From NCBI GenBank assembly GCA_035347995.1, contig DAOPQD010000006.1:1-64000 (forward strand): a stretch of DNA of 64,000 bases, given 5' to 3'. Source of the stretch: JAAZNO01 sp012798275. GTDB taxonomy: Bacteria > Chloroflexota > Anaerolineae > B4-G1 > SLSP01. Of the stretch, positions 17,719 to 25,960 are shown one piece after another. Under the pieces are notes generated by a model that saw only the letters and a list, made by a program, of their open reading frames with translations, had not been told where the DNA came from and did not search any database. Both the position numbers and the translations under genes were made by a program. Positions within the stretch are counted from its first letter, which is position 1. Every line of letters starts with the position of its first letter.

Positions 17719-18645
17719 TCAACATTCCCAGAGCCGGCAGAAGCTGCAGCGCCCCTCGGCGGTCGTGGGCTGCCCACAGACCGTGCACGGATGCAGAGCG
17801 GGCGCGTTCGCTGACTCGGCGAACAGCCCTCCGGCCCTGGCCTGCAGAAATTTCACGTAGAACTGTAGTTTGGTGCCGGGGGCGTCGTGCTCCATCTGCG
17901 TGAGGATCTCCTTGTAGTGCAGGCTGGTCGCGCCTTTGGCGTAGGGGCATTCTTCCTCAATGTAGTCAATCCCCCGCAGGAGCGCATACGCCGCTGTCTC
18001 GCGCTCGTAGAGGCGGCAGAAGGGCTTGACTTTGCGCGCCAGCCCCGCGTCGTCGGCGGGGAGCACGGGCCCCTGGCGTGCAAGGTAACCGGTCTCCCAG
18101 TGCAAGACGTTGCCGAACAGGGTGGCGGCCTCATCGTCAAGGTTGTGGCCTGTGGCGAGGACGTCGTAGCCCAGCTCTAGCGCCAGGCGATTCATCTCGT
18201 GGCGTTTGACCAGGCCACATAGCGAGCAGGGGCGCGCTTCGCGGTGTCGGCGTGCCGCCAGTTGGGGGATGCTTTCCCCGTACTGCCGGGGCAGATCAAC
18301 GATGGTGAGGCGCGTCCCCGGAAATTGCGTGGCACACTGCCCGGCAAAGGCTTCCGCCTTCATCCGCGACCGTGCGGAGTACGCCAGGCCGTCATCAATC
18401 CCCAGATCAATGTGCAGCCCATCGGCGTGATAGCCCAGGCGCAACAGCGCCTCCCACAGCGCGAGGCTGTCCTTCCCGCCGGAGACGGCGACGAGGACGC
18501 GCGCGTCGGGGCCGATCATGCGATATTTGCGGAGGGCGCGGGCGGTGTGTTCGAGGAACCAGGCGTCGAAGTGTTCGGCGCACAGGGCGAGCTTGTGCTG
18601 TCGCAGGTTGATCACGGCCGGGGCGCCGCAGGTCCGACAGCGCAC
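17719..18645 (-). CDS. ttuA: tRNA-5-methyluridine(54) 2-sulfurtransferase, TtuA type
   Basis: The 308-residue protein has an N-terminal Zn ribbon (C3, C6, C22, H25), the PP-loop SGGKDS (55-60), a pair C140/C143 plus C233 expected to hold a [4Fe-4S] cluster, and a C-terminal Zn ribbon (C287, C290, C300, C303). This is the full TtuA layout. TtuA adenylates U54 of tRNA and uses sulfur from the carrier TtuB to make 2-thiouridine, stabilising tRNA at high temperature. ttuB lies 2 nt upstream, completing the pair. TtuC (activating enzyme) is not in the window. The general TtcA/Ncs6 family is the alternative, but the ttuB neighbour and Zn ribbons favour TtuA. Confidence 0.9.
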   Translation of the reverse strand: MRCRTCGAPAVINLRQHKLALCAEHFDAWFLEHTARALRKYRMIGPDARVLVAVSGGKDSLALWEALLRLGYHADGLHIDLGIDDGLAYSARSRMKAEAFAGQCATQFPGTRLTIVDLPRQYGESIPQLAARRHREARPCSLCGLVKRHEMNRLALELGYDVLATGHNLDDEAATLFGNVLHWETGYLARQGPVLPADDAGLARKVKPFCRLYERETAAYALLRGIDYIEEECPYAKGATSLHYKEILTQMEHDAPGTKLQFYVKFLQARAGGLFAESANAPALHPCTVCGQPTTAEGRCSFCRLWEC

Positions 18646-18647
18646 CT

Positions 18648-18836
18648 TCAGCCTCCGGAGACGACGGGGACGATTTTGACGCTGTCCTCGGGCGCGAGAG
18701 AGCGATCCTCGGTGAGCAGCTGGCCATTGCGAACGACCAGCACGCTTTCGGGCAGGATTTTGAGCTTTTTGAGCAGCTGCTGCACCGTCATCGTTTCGTC
18801 GAAGGTGAATTGTTTCTCGCGGTAGCTCACCTGCAT
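18648..18836 (-). CDS. ttuB: Ubiquitin-like sulfur carrier protein, TtuB type
   Basis: The 62-residue protein has a ThiS/MoaD beta-grasp fold pattern (TVQQLLKKL, VVRNGQLL, SLAPEDSVKIVPVVSGG) and ends in the Gly-Gly needed for adenylation and thiocarboxylation. It should carry sulfur to TtuA, whose gene begins 2 nt downstream. GACGAGG precedes the ATG. A strong minus-strand terminator sits directly upstream (18860-18884), between this gene and the TPR gene, so the pair either has a promoter inside the terminator region or depends on read-through. Confidence 0.9.
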   Translation of the reverse strand: MQVSYREKQFTFDETMTVQQLLKKLKILPESVLVVRNGQLLTEDRSLAPEDSVKIVPVVSGG

Positions 18837-18859
18837 GGATTCGACCTCGTCTGCGGGTT

Positions 18860-18884
18860 AAAAAACGGGGGCTGAGCGCCCCCG
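18860..18884 (-). terminator. Rho-independent terminator between the TPR gene and ttuB
   Basis: On the minus strand the stem CGGGGGC / GCCCCCG is followed by TTTTTT and lies just before ttuB. Only about 24 nt separate it from the ttuB start, so it could attenuate transcription from the TPR gene into ttuBA. Confidence 0.8.
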
Positions 18885-18902
18885 AAAAACTGCGCTGGCG
18901 GC

Positions 18903-19577
18903 TCAGGCTTCGTTGTGGAAGCGCGCTTCGAGCTCATCGAGCATTTCTGCCGCCTCGACCAGCTTGTCGAGCGGATTTTGGTCGCCCGTGAAATAGCGAT
19001 AATCGCAGGGCATAATGTCGAGCATTTTGACCAGCGTTTGGTGATGTTTGCCGACCGTTTCGGGCGAGGTGTCGTAATAGGCGGCGATTTTGGCCAGCGG
19101 CACATCGCGCAGGTTCACTTTGCGCACGGTGTAATCGAGCGCGGCGGCCCAGGCTTCGGGTTTGGGGATGCTCAACGGCTCGGCGCCGAGGGTGATGCGG
19201 AATTCCATCCACATCTGGATGGCGGCGCCGATGAGATCGAGGGGCAGTTGCGCCGCCTTCATCTTGGCGGTGAGCTGCTGCTCCACGGGGTCCATGCCGC
19301 TGGCGAAGAGCTGCTCGACGCGGCCGGCGACGGGGGAGTTGGGTTCGAGGCGCAGGTAATTGGCGAGAGCGCGCAGCGCGCGGTCAAAATCCCCTATGCG
19401 GGCGAGCGTCTGGGCCAGGGTGAGGTGATAGTCAGCGCAATTGGGCGCGAGCTTGACGGCAGCCTGAAGCTGTTGGAGCGCTTCTTCCAGGTCCCAACGT
19501 TGATAGGCAGCGAGGGCTTCCTGGTAGAGGGCGTCGGCTTTCTTGCGATCGGCGGCTGAGGGCTGGGTCGGGCTCAT
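18903..19577 (-). CDS. TPR protein with possible C-terminal helix-turn-helix
   Basis: The 224-residue protein begins with two or three TPR units (about 12-90; YQEALAAYQRWDLEEALQQL, LAQTLARIGDFDRALRALANYLRLEPNSP). The C-terminal part (about 125-190) is helical and contains VPLAKIAAYYDTSPETVGKHH, which reads like a helix-turn-helix where the second helix starts at SPETV. It could be a DNA-binding regulator with a TPR sensor part, or simply a scaffolding protein. No signal peptide. It ends at a strong terminator and precedes ttuBA on the same strand. Confidence 0.75.
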   Translation of the reverse strand: MSPTQPSAADRKKADALYQEALAAYQRWDLEEALQQLQAAVKLAPNCADYHLTLAQTLARIGDFDRALRALANYLRLEPNSPVAGRVEQLFASGMDPVEQQLTAKMKAAQLPLDLIGAAIQMWMEFRITLGAEPLSIPKPEAWAAALDYTVRKVNLRDVPLAKIAAYYDTSPETVGKHHQTLVKMLDIMPCDYRYFTGDQNPLDKLVEAAEMLDELEARFHNEA

Positions 19578-19677
19578 GATATCCTCCGCATGGCGTATAC
19601 CACTGGTATTGTCAACTTCTTGCGGGCCTTATTATAGCAGTTTCGGCAGAGCTGCCAAGCGCTCATGCAAGGACGGC

Positions 19678-19705
19678 TTTACATCCGTGCCAATCCAGGT
19701 ATACT
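19678..19705 (+). promoter_or_regulatory. Promoter for the nucleoside kinase gene
   Basis: TTTACA (19678-19683), a 16-bp spacer and TATACT (19700-19705), about 80 bp before the start codon. Confidence 0.6.
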
Positions 19706-19786
19706 GCTTTTTTGCTCCTGGCCCACACGTCATTCTAGCTTCTGCAGCGCGGATTTAGGAGACAGCACTATTTTAACGAGGAGACC

Positions 19787-21502
19787 ATGGCAGTGAAGAG
19801 TCAGGTGAGATTGGCTGAGCCACGCAATAATGTGCAGATGACATTGCCCGATGGACGAACGTTTGAGGGCGGGGTGGGCACGCCGCTGGAAACTTTTTTT
19901 CAGGCCGCGTACCCCGATCCACCCGCTCCGTTGCTCGCGGCGCTCGTGGATGGCAACCTGCGCGAGCTGAGCTGGCCTGTCAAGCGTGACTGTATGGCCT
20001 CACCGATTGACCTTTCGCAATCCGATGGCGTCCGCATCTACCGCCGCTCTCTCACCTTTTTAATGATCGCCGTCATGCGGCGCCTGTTTCCGGACGTCGA
20101 AGTTTTTGTGGATCACTCCCTGCCCTTTGGCGGCTACTTTTGCGAGACGCCGCAACATGCGCCGCTCACAGAGGAACAATTGCACGCCGTGATGGAGGAA
20201 ATGCGACGGTTGGTCGAGCGCGATGTCCCCATCCAGCACGAGCACGTGCCGCTCGATGAGGTGCTTGAGATTTTCCGTTCCCGTAACGAGATGGACAAAG
20301 TCGCGCTGTTCCAGACTCCCCTCCGCAATTCCAAGGGCTATCTCAATCTGTACAACCTCGAGGGCTACCGCGATTATTTCCACGGGTACATGGCGCCTTC
20401 GACGGGTTACCTGCGCTATTTCGATTTGCTGCGCTGGGGGGATGGTTTCATCCTGCAGTTCCCGCGGCGGCACAAGCCCCGGGAGCTGCTCGAGCCCCAT
20501 CATTCGCCGCAATTGGTCACGGTCTTCCGTGAGTACGGTCGCTGGCTGCGCCTGTTGGGCGTGGAAAATGTGAGCGAACTGAATGCCTCGATTGCCGAGG
20601 AGCGGATCCGCCAGATTGTGCTGGTCTCCGAAGCGCTGCATGAGCAACGCATCGCCGATATTGCCGGTCAGATTTGGGCGCGGCGCGGGGACGTGCGCGT
20701 GGTATTGATCGCCGGGCCGTCCTCGTCGGGCAAGACGACGTTTTCCCGGCGGCTGGCAGTGCAGTTGCTGGCGCGCGGGTTGCGTCCTTTCGCCCTGGAG
20801 CTCGACAATTATTTTGTGGATCGCGAGGCGACGCCGCGCGATGAGAACGGCGACTACGACTTCGAGGCGCTGGAAGCTGTGGACCTGGAGCTCTTCAATC
20901 AGCAGTTGCAGGCGATGTTGCGCGGCGAGGAAGTGCGGCTGCCGCGTTTTAACTTCAAGCTGGGGCGGCGCGAGGAAGGTAAGCGGGTCAAACTGGGACC
21001 TGAGCACATCATTATCGTGGAGGGCATTCACGGGCTCAATCCCCGGCTTGTGTACACCATCCCGTGGGAACGCACTTTTCGCATTTTTGTGTCGGCGCTC
21101 ACGCAGCTCAACCTCGATCGCCACAGCCGCGTGCCGACGACCGATACCCGGCTCATCCGCCGCCTGGTGCGGGATGCGCGTACGCGCGGTTATTCCGCTG
21201 CCGACACCCTGGCGCGTTGGGAGAGCGTCCGTCGCGGCGAGAAAAACTACATCTTCCCCAATCAGGAATACGCGGACGTGATGTTCAACTCGGCGCTGGT
21301 CTATGAACTGGCGGTCCTCAAGCCCTTTGTGGAGCCGCTGCTGCTGCAGGTGGATCCCCATTCCCCGGAGCGGGTGGAGACGAAGCGGCTGTTTGCTTTC
21401 CTGCAATGGTTCCAACCCATTTCGGCGGACCTGGTGCCGGAGAATTCTATTTTGCGCGAGTTCATCGGCGGGCAGGCTTTGGAAGACTTTCATTGGGACT
21501 GA
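19787..21502 (+). CDS. Nucleoside kinase with ThrRS-like TGS/SAD N-terminus (uridine kinase family)
   Basis: The 571-residue protein combines an N-terminal TGS-like beta-grasp region (about 15-75), a second region resembling the threonyl-tRNA synthetase editing (SAD) domain (PFGGYFCETP) and a C-terminal P-loop uridine kinase/phosphoribulokinase domain with Walker A GPSSSGKTTF (about 309-318), LDNYFVDRE and EGIHGLNP. This fusion is known from Thermotogae, Clostridia and relatives and is annotated as a nucleoside kinase; it phosphorylates uridine or cytidine-like substrates in characterised uridine kinases. A start-proximal GAGGAGACC lies before the ATG. Start and promoter are clear. Confidence 0.88.
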   Translation: MAVKSQVRLAEPRNNVQMTLPDGRTFEGGVGTPLETFFQAAYPDPPAPLLAALVDGNLRELSWPVKRDCMASPIDLSQSDGVRIYRRSLTFLMIAVMRRLFPDVEVFVDHSLPFGGYFCETPQHAPLTEEQLHAVMEEMRRLVERDVPIQHEHVPLDEVLEIFRSRNEMDKVALFQTPLRNSKGYLNLYNLEGYRDYFHGYMAPSTGYLRYFDLLRWGDGFILQFPRRHKPRELLEPHHSPQLVTVFREYGRWLRLLGVENVSELNASIAEERIRQIVLVSEALHEQRIADIAGQIWARRGDVRVVLIAGPSSSGKTTFSRRLAVQLLARGLRPFALELDNYFVDREATPRDENGDYDFEALEAVDLELFNQQLQAMLRGEEVRLPRFNFKLGRREEGKRVKLGPEHIIIVEGIHGLNPRLVYTIPWERTFRIFVSALTQLNLDRHSRVPTTDTRLIRRLVRDARTRGYSAADTLARWESVRRGEKNYIFPNQEYADVMFNSALVYELAVLKPFVEPLLLQVDPHSPERVETKRLFAFLQWFQPISADLVPENSILREFIGGQALEDFHWD

Positions 21503-21548
21503 CCACGAATGGGACCACGAATGGGGCCACGAATGGGACCACGAATGG
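21501..21548. repeat. 12-bp tandem repeat (4 units)
   Basis: Four units of GACCACGAATGG (third unit GGCCACGAATGG) lie directly after the stop of the nucleoside kinase gene and before the next GTG start. They may have arisen by slippage. Confidence 0.9.
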
Positions 21549-21560
21549 GATTGATGCGGC

Positions 21561-23342
21561 GTGACTTCGACGACCTCTCTTCAAGACGATACCGTGCTCT
21601 CTGAATCCATCTCCGAGGAGCTGCCGCCGGCGGGGGAGCCCGCTGTGCGCCGTCCTCGCCATCACGTCCTCTGGCGCGTGGCCCTGATCCTGTTGGCGCT
21701 GGTGCTCTTTGTCGCCGCTGTGGCCGGGGCGGGATACGCCGGGCTGTATTACGGCGAGCGCGATCGGGAGGCGCAGCGGCAGGCGACGCTGGATGAGCAT
21801 TATCAAAATGGCCTGGTGGCGCTCAACAACGGCGATTACGAGCGGGCGCGGGCGCATTTCCAGTATGTCTTGCGGCTGGATCCGGGGAACAGCCTCGCCG
21901 CGCAGGGCCTGGCCGAGGCCGAGGCGCGCCTGGTGGCGAAACCTACTCCCACCTCTGAGGCCGTGCAGTCGCTCACCGAAATTCTGTTCCAACAGGCTCA
22001 GAGCGCCTATACCGCGCAGAACTGGACCGAGGCTGCCAGCAGCCTCACTCAACTGCGGGCGCTGGATCGCGACTATCGCGCTGCGGAAGTGGAAGCCATG
22101 CTCTTCGACAGCCTCTATAACGCGGGTATGGCTTTTCTGGAGCAGGAGCAGCTCGAAGAAGGAATCTTCTACCTGGATCAGGCCGTGGCCTTACGTCCGC
22201 TGGACGTGAACGCCGCCAATCAGCGCTCGTTGGCAGCGCGGTATCGCTCGGCGTTGCGCTTCTGGGGCGTGGATTGGGAACGCGCGATTGCCGAACTGGA
22301 AGCGCTGCATGCGTCGGCGCCCGATTACCGGGACGTGTTCCAGCGGCTGTATGATGCCAGGGTGGAATACGGGAATTCTCTGGTGGAAGCAGGGGAGATG
22401 TGTCCGGCGGAAGCCGCGTACACCAAAGCCCTGCTCATGGTTTCCAGCGCGCAGGTGGAGGAAAAGCGCGCTCAGGCGGCGCAGGCCTGCTTGATTGCGA
22501 CGCCGGTGCCGCAGGAGGGGGGCGCGCCCGTCCTCACCCCGCAGGCGATCCCCGGCTTCACCGTGGGACGGCTGGCCTATCCCGTTTACAACGCCACGAC
22601 CGGCGTCTATGATCTCTATGCGCTCTATGCCGACGGCAAAATCCTGCGTGTGGCGGAGAATGGGGATCAGCCCTGGTGGGAATGGTATACAGGGCGGGTC
22701 ATTTACCGCGATCGGCTGAACAATGCGATCTCGATGGTGTTGCCGGAGGAGGGGGTGCCGCAGCAGCTCTATGCGCCGGATGGCCGGGCCTGGCCTACGC
22801 TTTCGCGCGATGGGCAGCGCATCGCCTTCGCCCTGGTAGACGCCAATGATGCCTGGAATATTTATATTGCGACCACTTATGGCGGGAGTGAGCCCCAGCG
22901 GCTGGGGCTGGGCTGGGCGCCGGCATGGGGGCCGACGGGACAGCTGGCCTACACCGGCTGTGATGACACCGGCTGCGGCATCATCGTGGACAATCCCGAC
23001 GACGATCAGCCGGGGACGCGCCTGACCGCCAGCAGCGATGACACCGCTGCGAGCTGGGCGCCGGGCGGCAATCTGCTCGCCTACATGACCAACGTCACAG
23101 GGAACTGGGACATCATGTTGTTGAATACGAGCGGCGGCGTGGCGCAGTTGACCTACGAATCTTCCGATGAGGGATTGCCGGTGTGGGCGCCTGACGGCAG
23201 TGGCGTGGCCTTCATCAGCAACCGCGATGGCAAATGGGCCCTTTACCTCGTGGACCCCGAGGGCAAGAATCCTCGCCGCATCCTCGATCTGGGCATCGAA
23301 ATGCCGGGTTGGCAGCATCAGCGGCTCTCGTGGGCGCCTTGA
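21561..23342 (+). CDS. Membrane-anchored protein with TPR repeats and a TolB/PD40-like beta-propeller
   Basis: The 593-residue product has a cytoplasmic N-terminus (about 35 residues), one membrane segment (about 36-62), TPR-like repeats (about 75-300; YQNGLVALNNGDYERARAHF), a linker and a C-terminal propeller-like region (about 335-593) with blades such as LSRDGQRIAFA, WAPGGNLLAYM and WAPDGSGVAFISNRDG, each of the PD40/WD40-like type. It therefore displays helical and propeller domains outside the membrane. No catalytic residue is apparent; a binding or scaffolding role is likely. The GTG start follows the 12-bp tandem repeat; no strong ribosome-binding site is visible, so the start is uncertain. 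Confidence 0.8.
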   Translation: MTSTTSLQDDTVLSESISEELPPAGEPAVRRPRHHVLWRVALILLALVLFVAAVAGAGYAGLYYGERDREAQRQATLDEHYQNGLVALNNGDYERARAHFQYVLRLDPGNSLAAQGLAEAEARLVAKPTPTSEAVQSLTEILFQQAQSAYTAQNWTEAASSLTQLRALDRDYRAAEVEAMLFDSLYNAGMAFLEQEQLEEGIFYLDQAVALRPLDVNAANQRSLAARYRSALRFWGVDWERAIAELEALHASAPDYRDVFQRLYDARVEYGNSLVEAGEMCPAEAAYTKALLMVSSAQVEEKRAQAAQACLIATPVPQEGGAPVLTPQAIPGFTVGRLAYPVYNATTGVYDLYALYADGKILRVAENGDQPWWEWYTGRVIYRDRLNNAISMVLPEEGVPQQLYAPDGRAWPTLSRDGQRIAFALVDANDAWNIYIATTYGGSEPQRLGLGWAPAWGPTGQLAYTGCDDTGCGIIVDNPDDDQPGTRLTASSDDTAASWAPGGNLLAYMTNVTGNWDIMLLNTSGGVAQLTYESSDEGLPVWAPDGSGVAFISNRDGKWALYLVDPEGKNPRRILDLGIEMPGWQHQRLSWAP

Positions 23343-23366
23343 TGCGGGCAAGGTTTGGGGTATAAT
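23339..23366 (+). promoter_or_regulatory. Promoter of the tRNA-Pro gene
   Basis: TTGATG (23339-23344), a 16-bp spacer and a perfect TATAAT (23361-23366), 10 nt before the mature tRNA end. The -35 box overlaps the stop codon of the preceding gene. Confidence 0.75.
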
Positions 23367-23376
23367 TGGTTGTAAG

Positions 23377-23451
23377 CGGGGCGTGGCGCAGTTTGGTCAG
23401 CGCGCGCGGTTTGGGTCCGCGAGGCCGTCGGTTCAAATCCGACCGCCCCGA
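23377..23451 (+). tRNA. tRNA-Pro (anticodon UGG)
   Basis: A 75-nt cloverleaf: acceptor stem CGGGGCG / CGCCCCG, anticodon stem CGCGG / CCGCG with loop TTTGGGT (anticodon TGG), and T arm GTCGG-TTCAAAT-CCGAC. The D arm contains GGTCAGCGC. The 3' CCA is not encoded. It has its own promoter and terminator. Confidence 0.95.
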
Positions 23452-23456
23452 CAGCA

Positions 23457-23488
23457 AGCGCGAGGAACTTTTAGCTCCTCGCGCTTTG
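23457..23488 (+). terminator. Terminator of the tRNA-Pro gene
   Basis: A perfect 10-bp stem AGCGCGAGGA / TCCTCGCGCT begins 5 nt after the tRNA and is followed by TTGCGTT. Confidence 0.7.
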
Positions 23489-23745
23489 CGTTGATGACGT
23501 AACTGACCCGAAAACCGCAGGGGCAGCGCGAAGTTCTCCCCGTGCCCCCGGCGCGCGGCGATGAAGGGCCCCCTTAACGGCAGCGTTTTCTGATTCTCGA
23601 TCATGCCCGGCGCGGAGGACGCTGCCTGCCCGTTTTTGGCAAGTGGGTGTATAGTAGCCCTCATGCCGACCGGAATGATTTTCGCTATCCAACGCCGCGC
23701 GGCGGAGGAGAACTTCGCATCACGGCGCTCTTTTCCCGCCGTTGA

Positions 23746-23773
23746 TTGCTGCCTTGTGTGATTCGGGTATGAT
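23746..23773 (+). promoter_or_regulatory. Possible promoter of the UbiA-mvk-cutA-IPK run
   Basis: TTGCTG, a 16-bp spacer and TATGAT lie 19 bp before the UbiA start codon, giving a very short leader. Confidence 0.45.
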
Positions 23774-23792
23774 AGCTGTGGAGGAAGACGTC

Positions 23793-24668
23793 ATGCATAC
23801 ACTACGCGCCCTGCTCAAAACCATGCGTCCCAAACAGTGGACGAAGAATGGCTTCATCTTTGCTGCGCTCATCTTCGACAAAAAGATTTTTGAGCCGCCT
23901 TATTTCTGGCGGACGATGGCCGGCTTCATGCTGTTCAGCCTGGTCTCTGGCGTCGTCTACATCCTCAACGACCTGACCGACATCGAAAAAGATCGTCAGC
24001 ATCCCCGCAAACGGCAGCGCCCCCTGGCTTCTGGCACGCTCTCGCCGCGGCTAGCGCTGGAATGCGCCATCGTCGTGGCCGTGCTCTCGCTGGCGGCGGC
24101 ATTCTGGCTCTCTGTGAGCTTTGGCCTGATCCTCGCCGGCTATCTGGTGTTGCAGATCGCTTATTCGCTGTACTTCAAGAACGTCGTGCTGTTGGACATC
24201 ATTGTCATTGCGGCGGGGTTCGTGTTGCGGGTGGCGGCAGGGGCGGCGTTGGTGGATGCGGAGAACTTCTCGCCGTGGTTGTACATCTGTACGACGCTGC
24301 TGGCCCTGTTCCTGGCGTTGGGCAAGCGCCGCGGCGAGTTGATGCTGCTCGGCGAGGAGGCCGGCAATCACCGCGAGAGCCTGCAATTCTACACCTGCGA
24401 GCTGTTGGATCAGCTCATCAGCATGGTGACTTCCTCGACGTTGGTGGCGTACGCGCTGTACACCTTCTCCGCGCCGAACCTGCCCCAAAATCACGCGATG
24501 ATGCTGACCGTGCCTTTCGTCATCTACGGGCTTTTCCGTTACCTGTATCTGGTTCATGCCGAGGGCATCACCCTGGCGCCGGATGAGGTGTTGCTGGTTG
24601 ACCATCCGCTGCAGGCGGATCTGGTGTTGTGGGCGGCGATGTCGGCAGGCATTTTGTATCTGGCGTAG
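23793..24668 (+). CDS. UbiA-family prenyltransferase (decaprenyl-phosphate phosphoribosyltransferase-like)
   Basis: The 291-residue integral membrane protein has about eight or nine hydrophobic segments and both Asp-rich UbiA motifs: NDLTDIEKDRQHP followed by KRQRPLASG, and a second loop at YSLYFKN. The NDLTDIEKD form with KRxRPLASG is typical of the branch that transfers phosphoribose to polyprenyl phosphate, the first step of decaprenylphosphoryl-arabinose synthesis in Actinobacteria. GGAGG lies 8 nt before the ATG at 23793; an in-frame earlier start at 23742 lacks a site. The isoprenoid genes mvk and IPK follow, which fits a polyprenyl substrate. The acceptor pathway in this organism is not known. 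Confidence 0.85.
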   Translation: MHTLRALLKTMRPKQWTKNGFIFAALIFDKKIFEPPYFWRTMAGFMLFSLVSGVVYILNDLTDIEKDRQHPRKRQRPLASGTLSPRLALECAIVVAVLSLAAAFWLSVSFGLILAGYLVLQIAYSLYFKNVVLLDIIVIAAGFVLRVAAGAALVDAENFSPWLYICTTLLALFLALGKRRGELMLLGEEAGNHRESLQFYTCELLDQLISMVTSSTLVAYALYTFSAPNLPQNHAMMLTVPFVIYGLFRYLYLVHAEGITLAPDEVLLVDHPLQADLVLWAAMSAGILYLA

Positions 24669-24699
24669 GAGCTCGAAGAGGGGCCGGCGAGGAGTGGCA

Positions 24700-25623
24700 G
24701 TGGAAAGCAGCGCTCCCGGAAAAGTGATTCTGTGCGGGGAACATAGCGTGGTCTACGGCTATCCCGCGATGGCGGCGCCGGTGATGGGGGTACGCTGCCG
24801 GGCGTGGGTCGAAGCTGCCGCATCCGGCAGCGGCCTGTCGCTCGTTGCCGTGGACCTGGGCGAGCGCCTGGCTCTGCGGGCAGCGCCGCCCGATCAGCCG
24901 CTGGCGGCGCTGGCGCGTCTGGTGTTGGCGCACCTGGGCTGTGAGGAACCGGATGCCGTGCTCACCGTGCACTCCGACCTGCCCATCGCGGGGGGCTTGG
25001 GGAGTGGCGCGGCCGTCTCGGTGGCGGCGGCCCGCGCCCTTGCCGGCTTCCTGGGAGTGACGCTTTCCCCCGCAGCTCTCAGTGCCCTGGCTTACGAGGT
25101 GGAGAAACTCCATCACGGGACGCCTAGCGGCATTGATAACACCGTCATCGCCTGGGAGCGCCCCGTGTATTTCGTCAAGGGGCAGCCGCCTGAGGTGCTG
25201 GCGATCCCTGCGCCGTTGCGGTTGCTCATCGCCGATAGCGGCATTGGCGCCGTGACCCGCGAGGCGGTCGCGGCGGTGCGTCAACGCCGTGAGGCCCATC
25301 CCGCTTATTACGAGGCGCGGTTCGCGCAGATCGGCGCGCTCGTGTCGGCAGCGCGCGCCGCCTGGGAGCAGCAGGATCTGCCGACGTTGGGGCAGCTGTT
25401 GGATGCGAATCAGGCGCTCCTGGCAGAGATCGGCGTTTCTACGCCGCGACTGGAAGCGCTGATCACGGCGGCGCGGCAAGCCGGCGCCCTGGGGGCCAAA
25501 CTCACCGGTTCGGGCATGGGGGGCAATATCATCGCTTTGGTGACGGCGGAAGGGATGCCTGCTGTAGCAGACGCCTTGCGAGTGGCGGGCGCCGTTCACG
25601 TGTGGCAGACGATCACGGAGTGA
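24700..25623 (+). CDS. mvk: Mevalonate kinase (GHMP family)
   Basis: The 307-residue kinase phosphorylates mevalonate. The opening SAPGKVILCGEHSVVYG is the mevalonate kinase signature, followed by the ATP-binding PIAGGLGSGAAV (about 92-103), GTPSGIDNTV and the C-terminal KLTGSGMGGN. GTG at 24700 is chosen, with GAGGAG 5 nt before it; another in-frame GTG lies 6 nt upstream. An open frame into the UbiA gene is a shadow. It lies 31 nt after UbiA and 7 nt before cutA. With IPK two genes on, it supports the mevalonate route to isoprenoids seen in Chloroflexota. Confidence 0.93.
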   Translation: MESSAPGKVILCGEHSVVYGYPAMAAPVMGVRCRAWVEAAASGSGLSLVAVDLGERLALRAAPPDQPLAALARLVLAHLGCEEPDAVLTVHSDLPIAGGLGSGAAVSVAAARALAGFLGVTLSPAALSALAYEVEKLHHGTPSGIDNTVIAWERPVYFVKGQPPEVLAIPAPLRLLIADSGIGAVTREAVAAVRQRREAHPAYYEARFAQIGALVSAARAAWEQQDLPTLGQLLDANQALLAEIGVSTPRLEALITAARQAGALGAKLTGSGMGGNIIALVTAEGMPAVADALRVAGAVHVWQTITE

Positions 25624-25630
25624 GGTGCTT

Positions 25631-25960
25631 ATGGACGAGTTCATCCAGGTGATCACAACAACGACAGAAAAGGCGGAAGCGGAGCGCATTGCGCGCGCTT
25701 TGGTGGAGATGGGGCTTGCGGGGTGCGTTCAAATCATAGGGCCGATCCTCAGCATCTACCGCTGGCAGGGGACGATCGAAGAGGCGCCGGAGTGGTTGTG
25801 CCTGATTAAAACTTCCCGCGCCAACTATGCGGAGGTCGAGGCGACCCTTCGCTGCCTGCACTCCTACGAGACGCCGGAGATCTTGGCGGTTCCCATCGTG
25901 GCTGGCAGTACGGCTTACTTGCGCTGGCTGGCGGCGGTGCTGGAAGCGCCTCGGGGATGA
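25631..25960 (+). CDS. cutA: CutA1-family protein
   Basis: The 109-residue protein has the CutA1 signature: VITTTTEKAEAERIA at the start, GCVQIIGPILSIYRWQGTIEE and the aromatic/acidic segment LHSYETPEILAVPI. CutA1 proteins form stable ferredoxin-like trimers; a link to divalent cation tolerance was made in Escherichia coli but its role is unclear. ATG at 25631 is preferred over an in-frame GTG at 25625. The stop overlaps the IPK start by 4 nt (ATGA). Its place between two isoprenoid kinases is curious and may only reflect co-transcription. Confidence 0.93.
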   Translation: MDEFIQVITTTTEKAEAERIARALVEMGLAGCVQIIGPILSIYRWQGTIEEAPEWLCLIKTSRANYAEVEATLRCLHSYETPEILAVPIVAGSTAYLRWLAAVLEAPRG

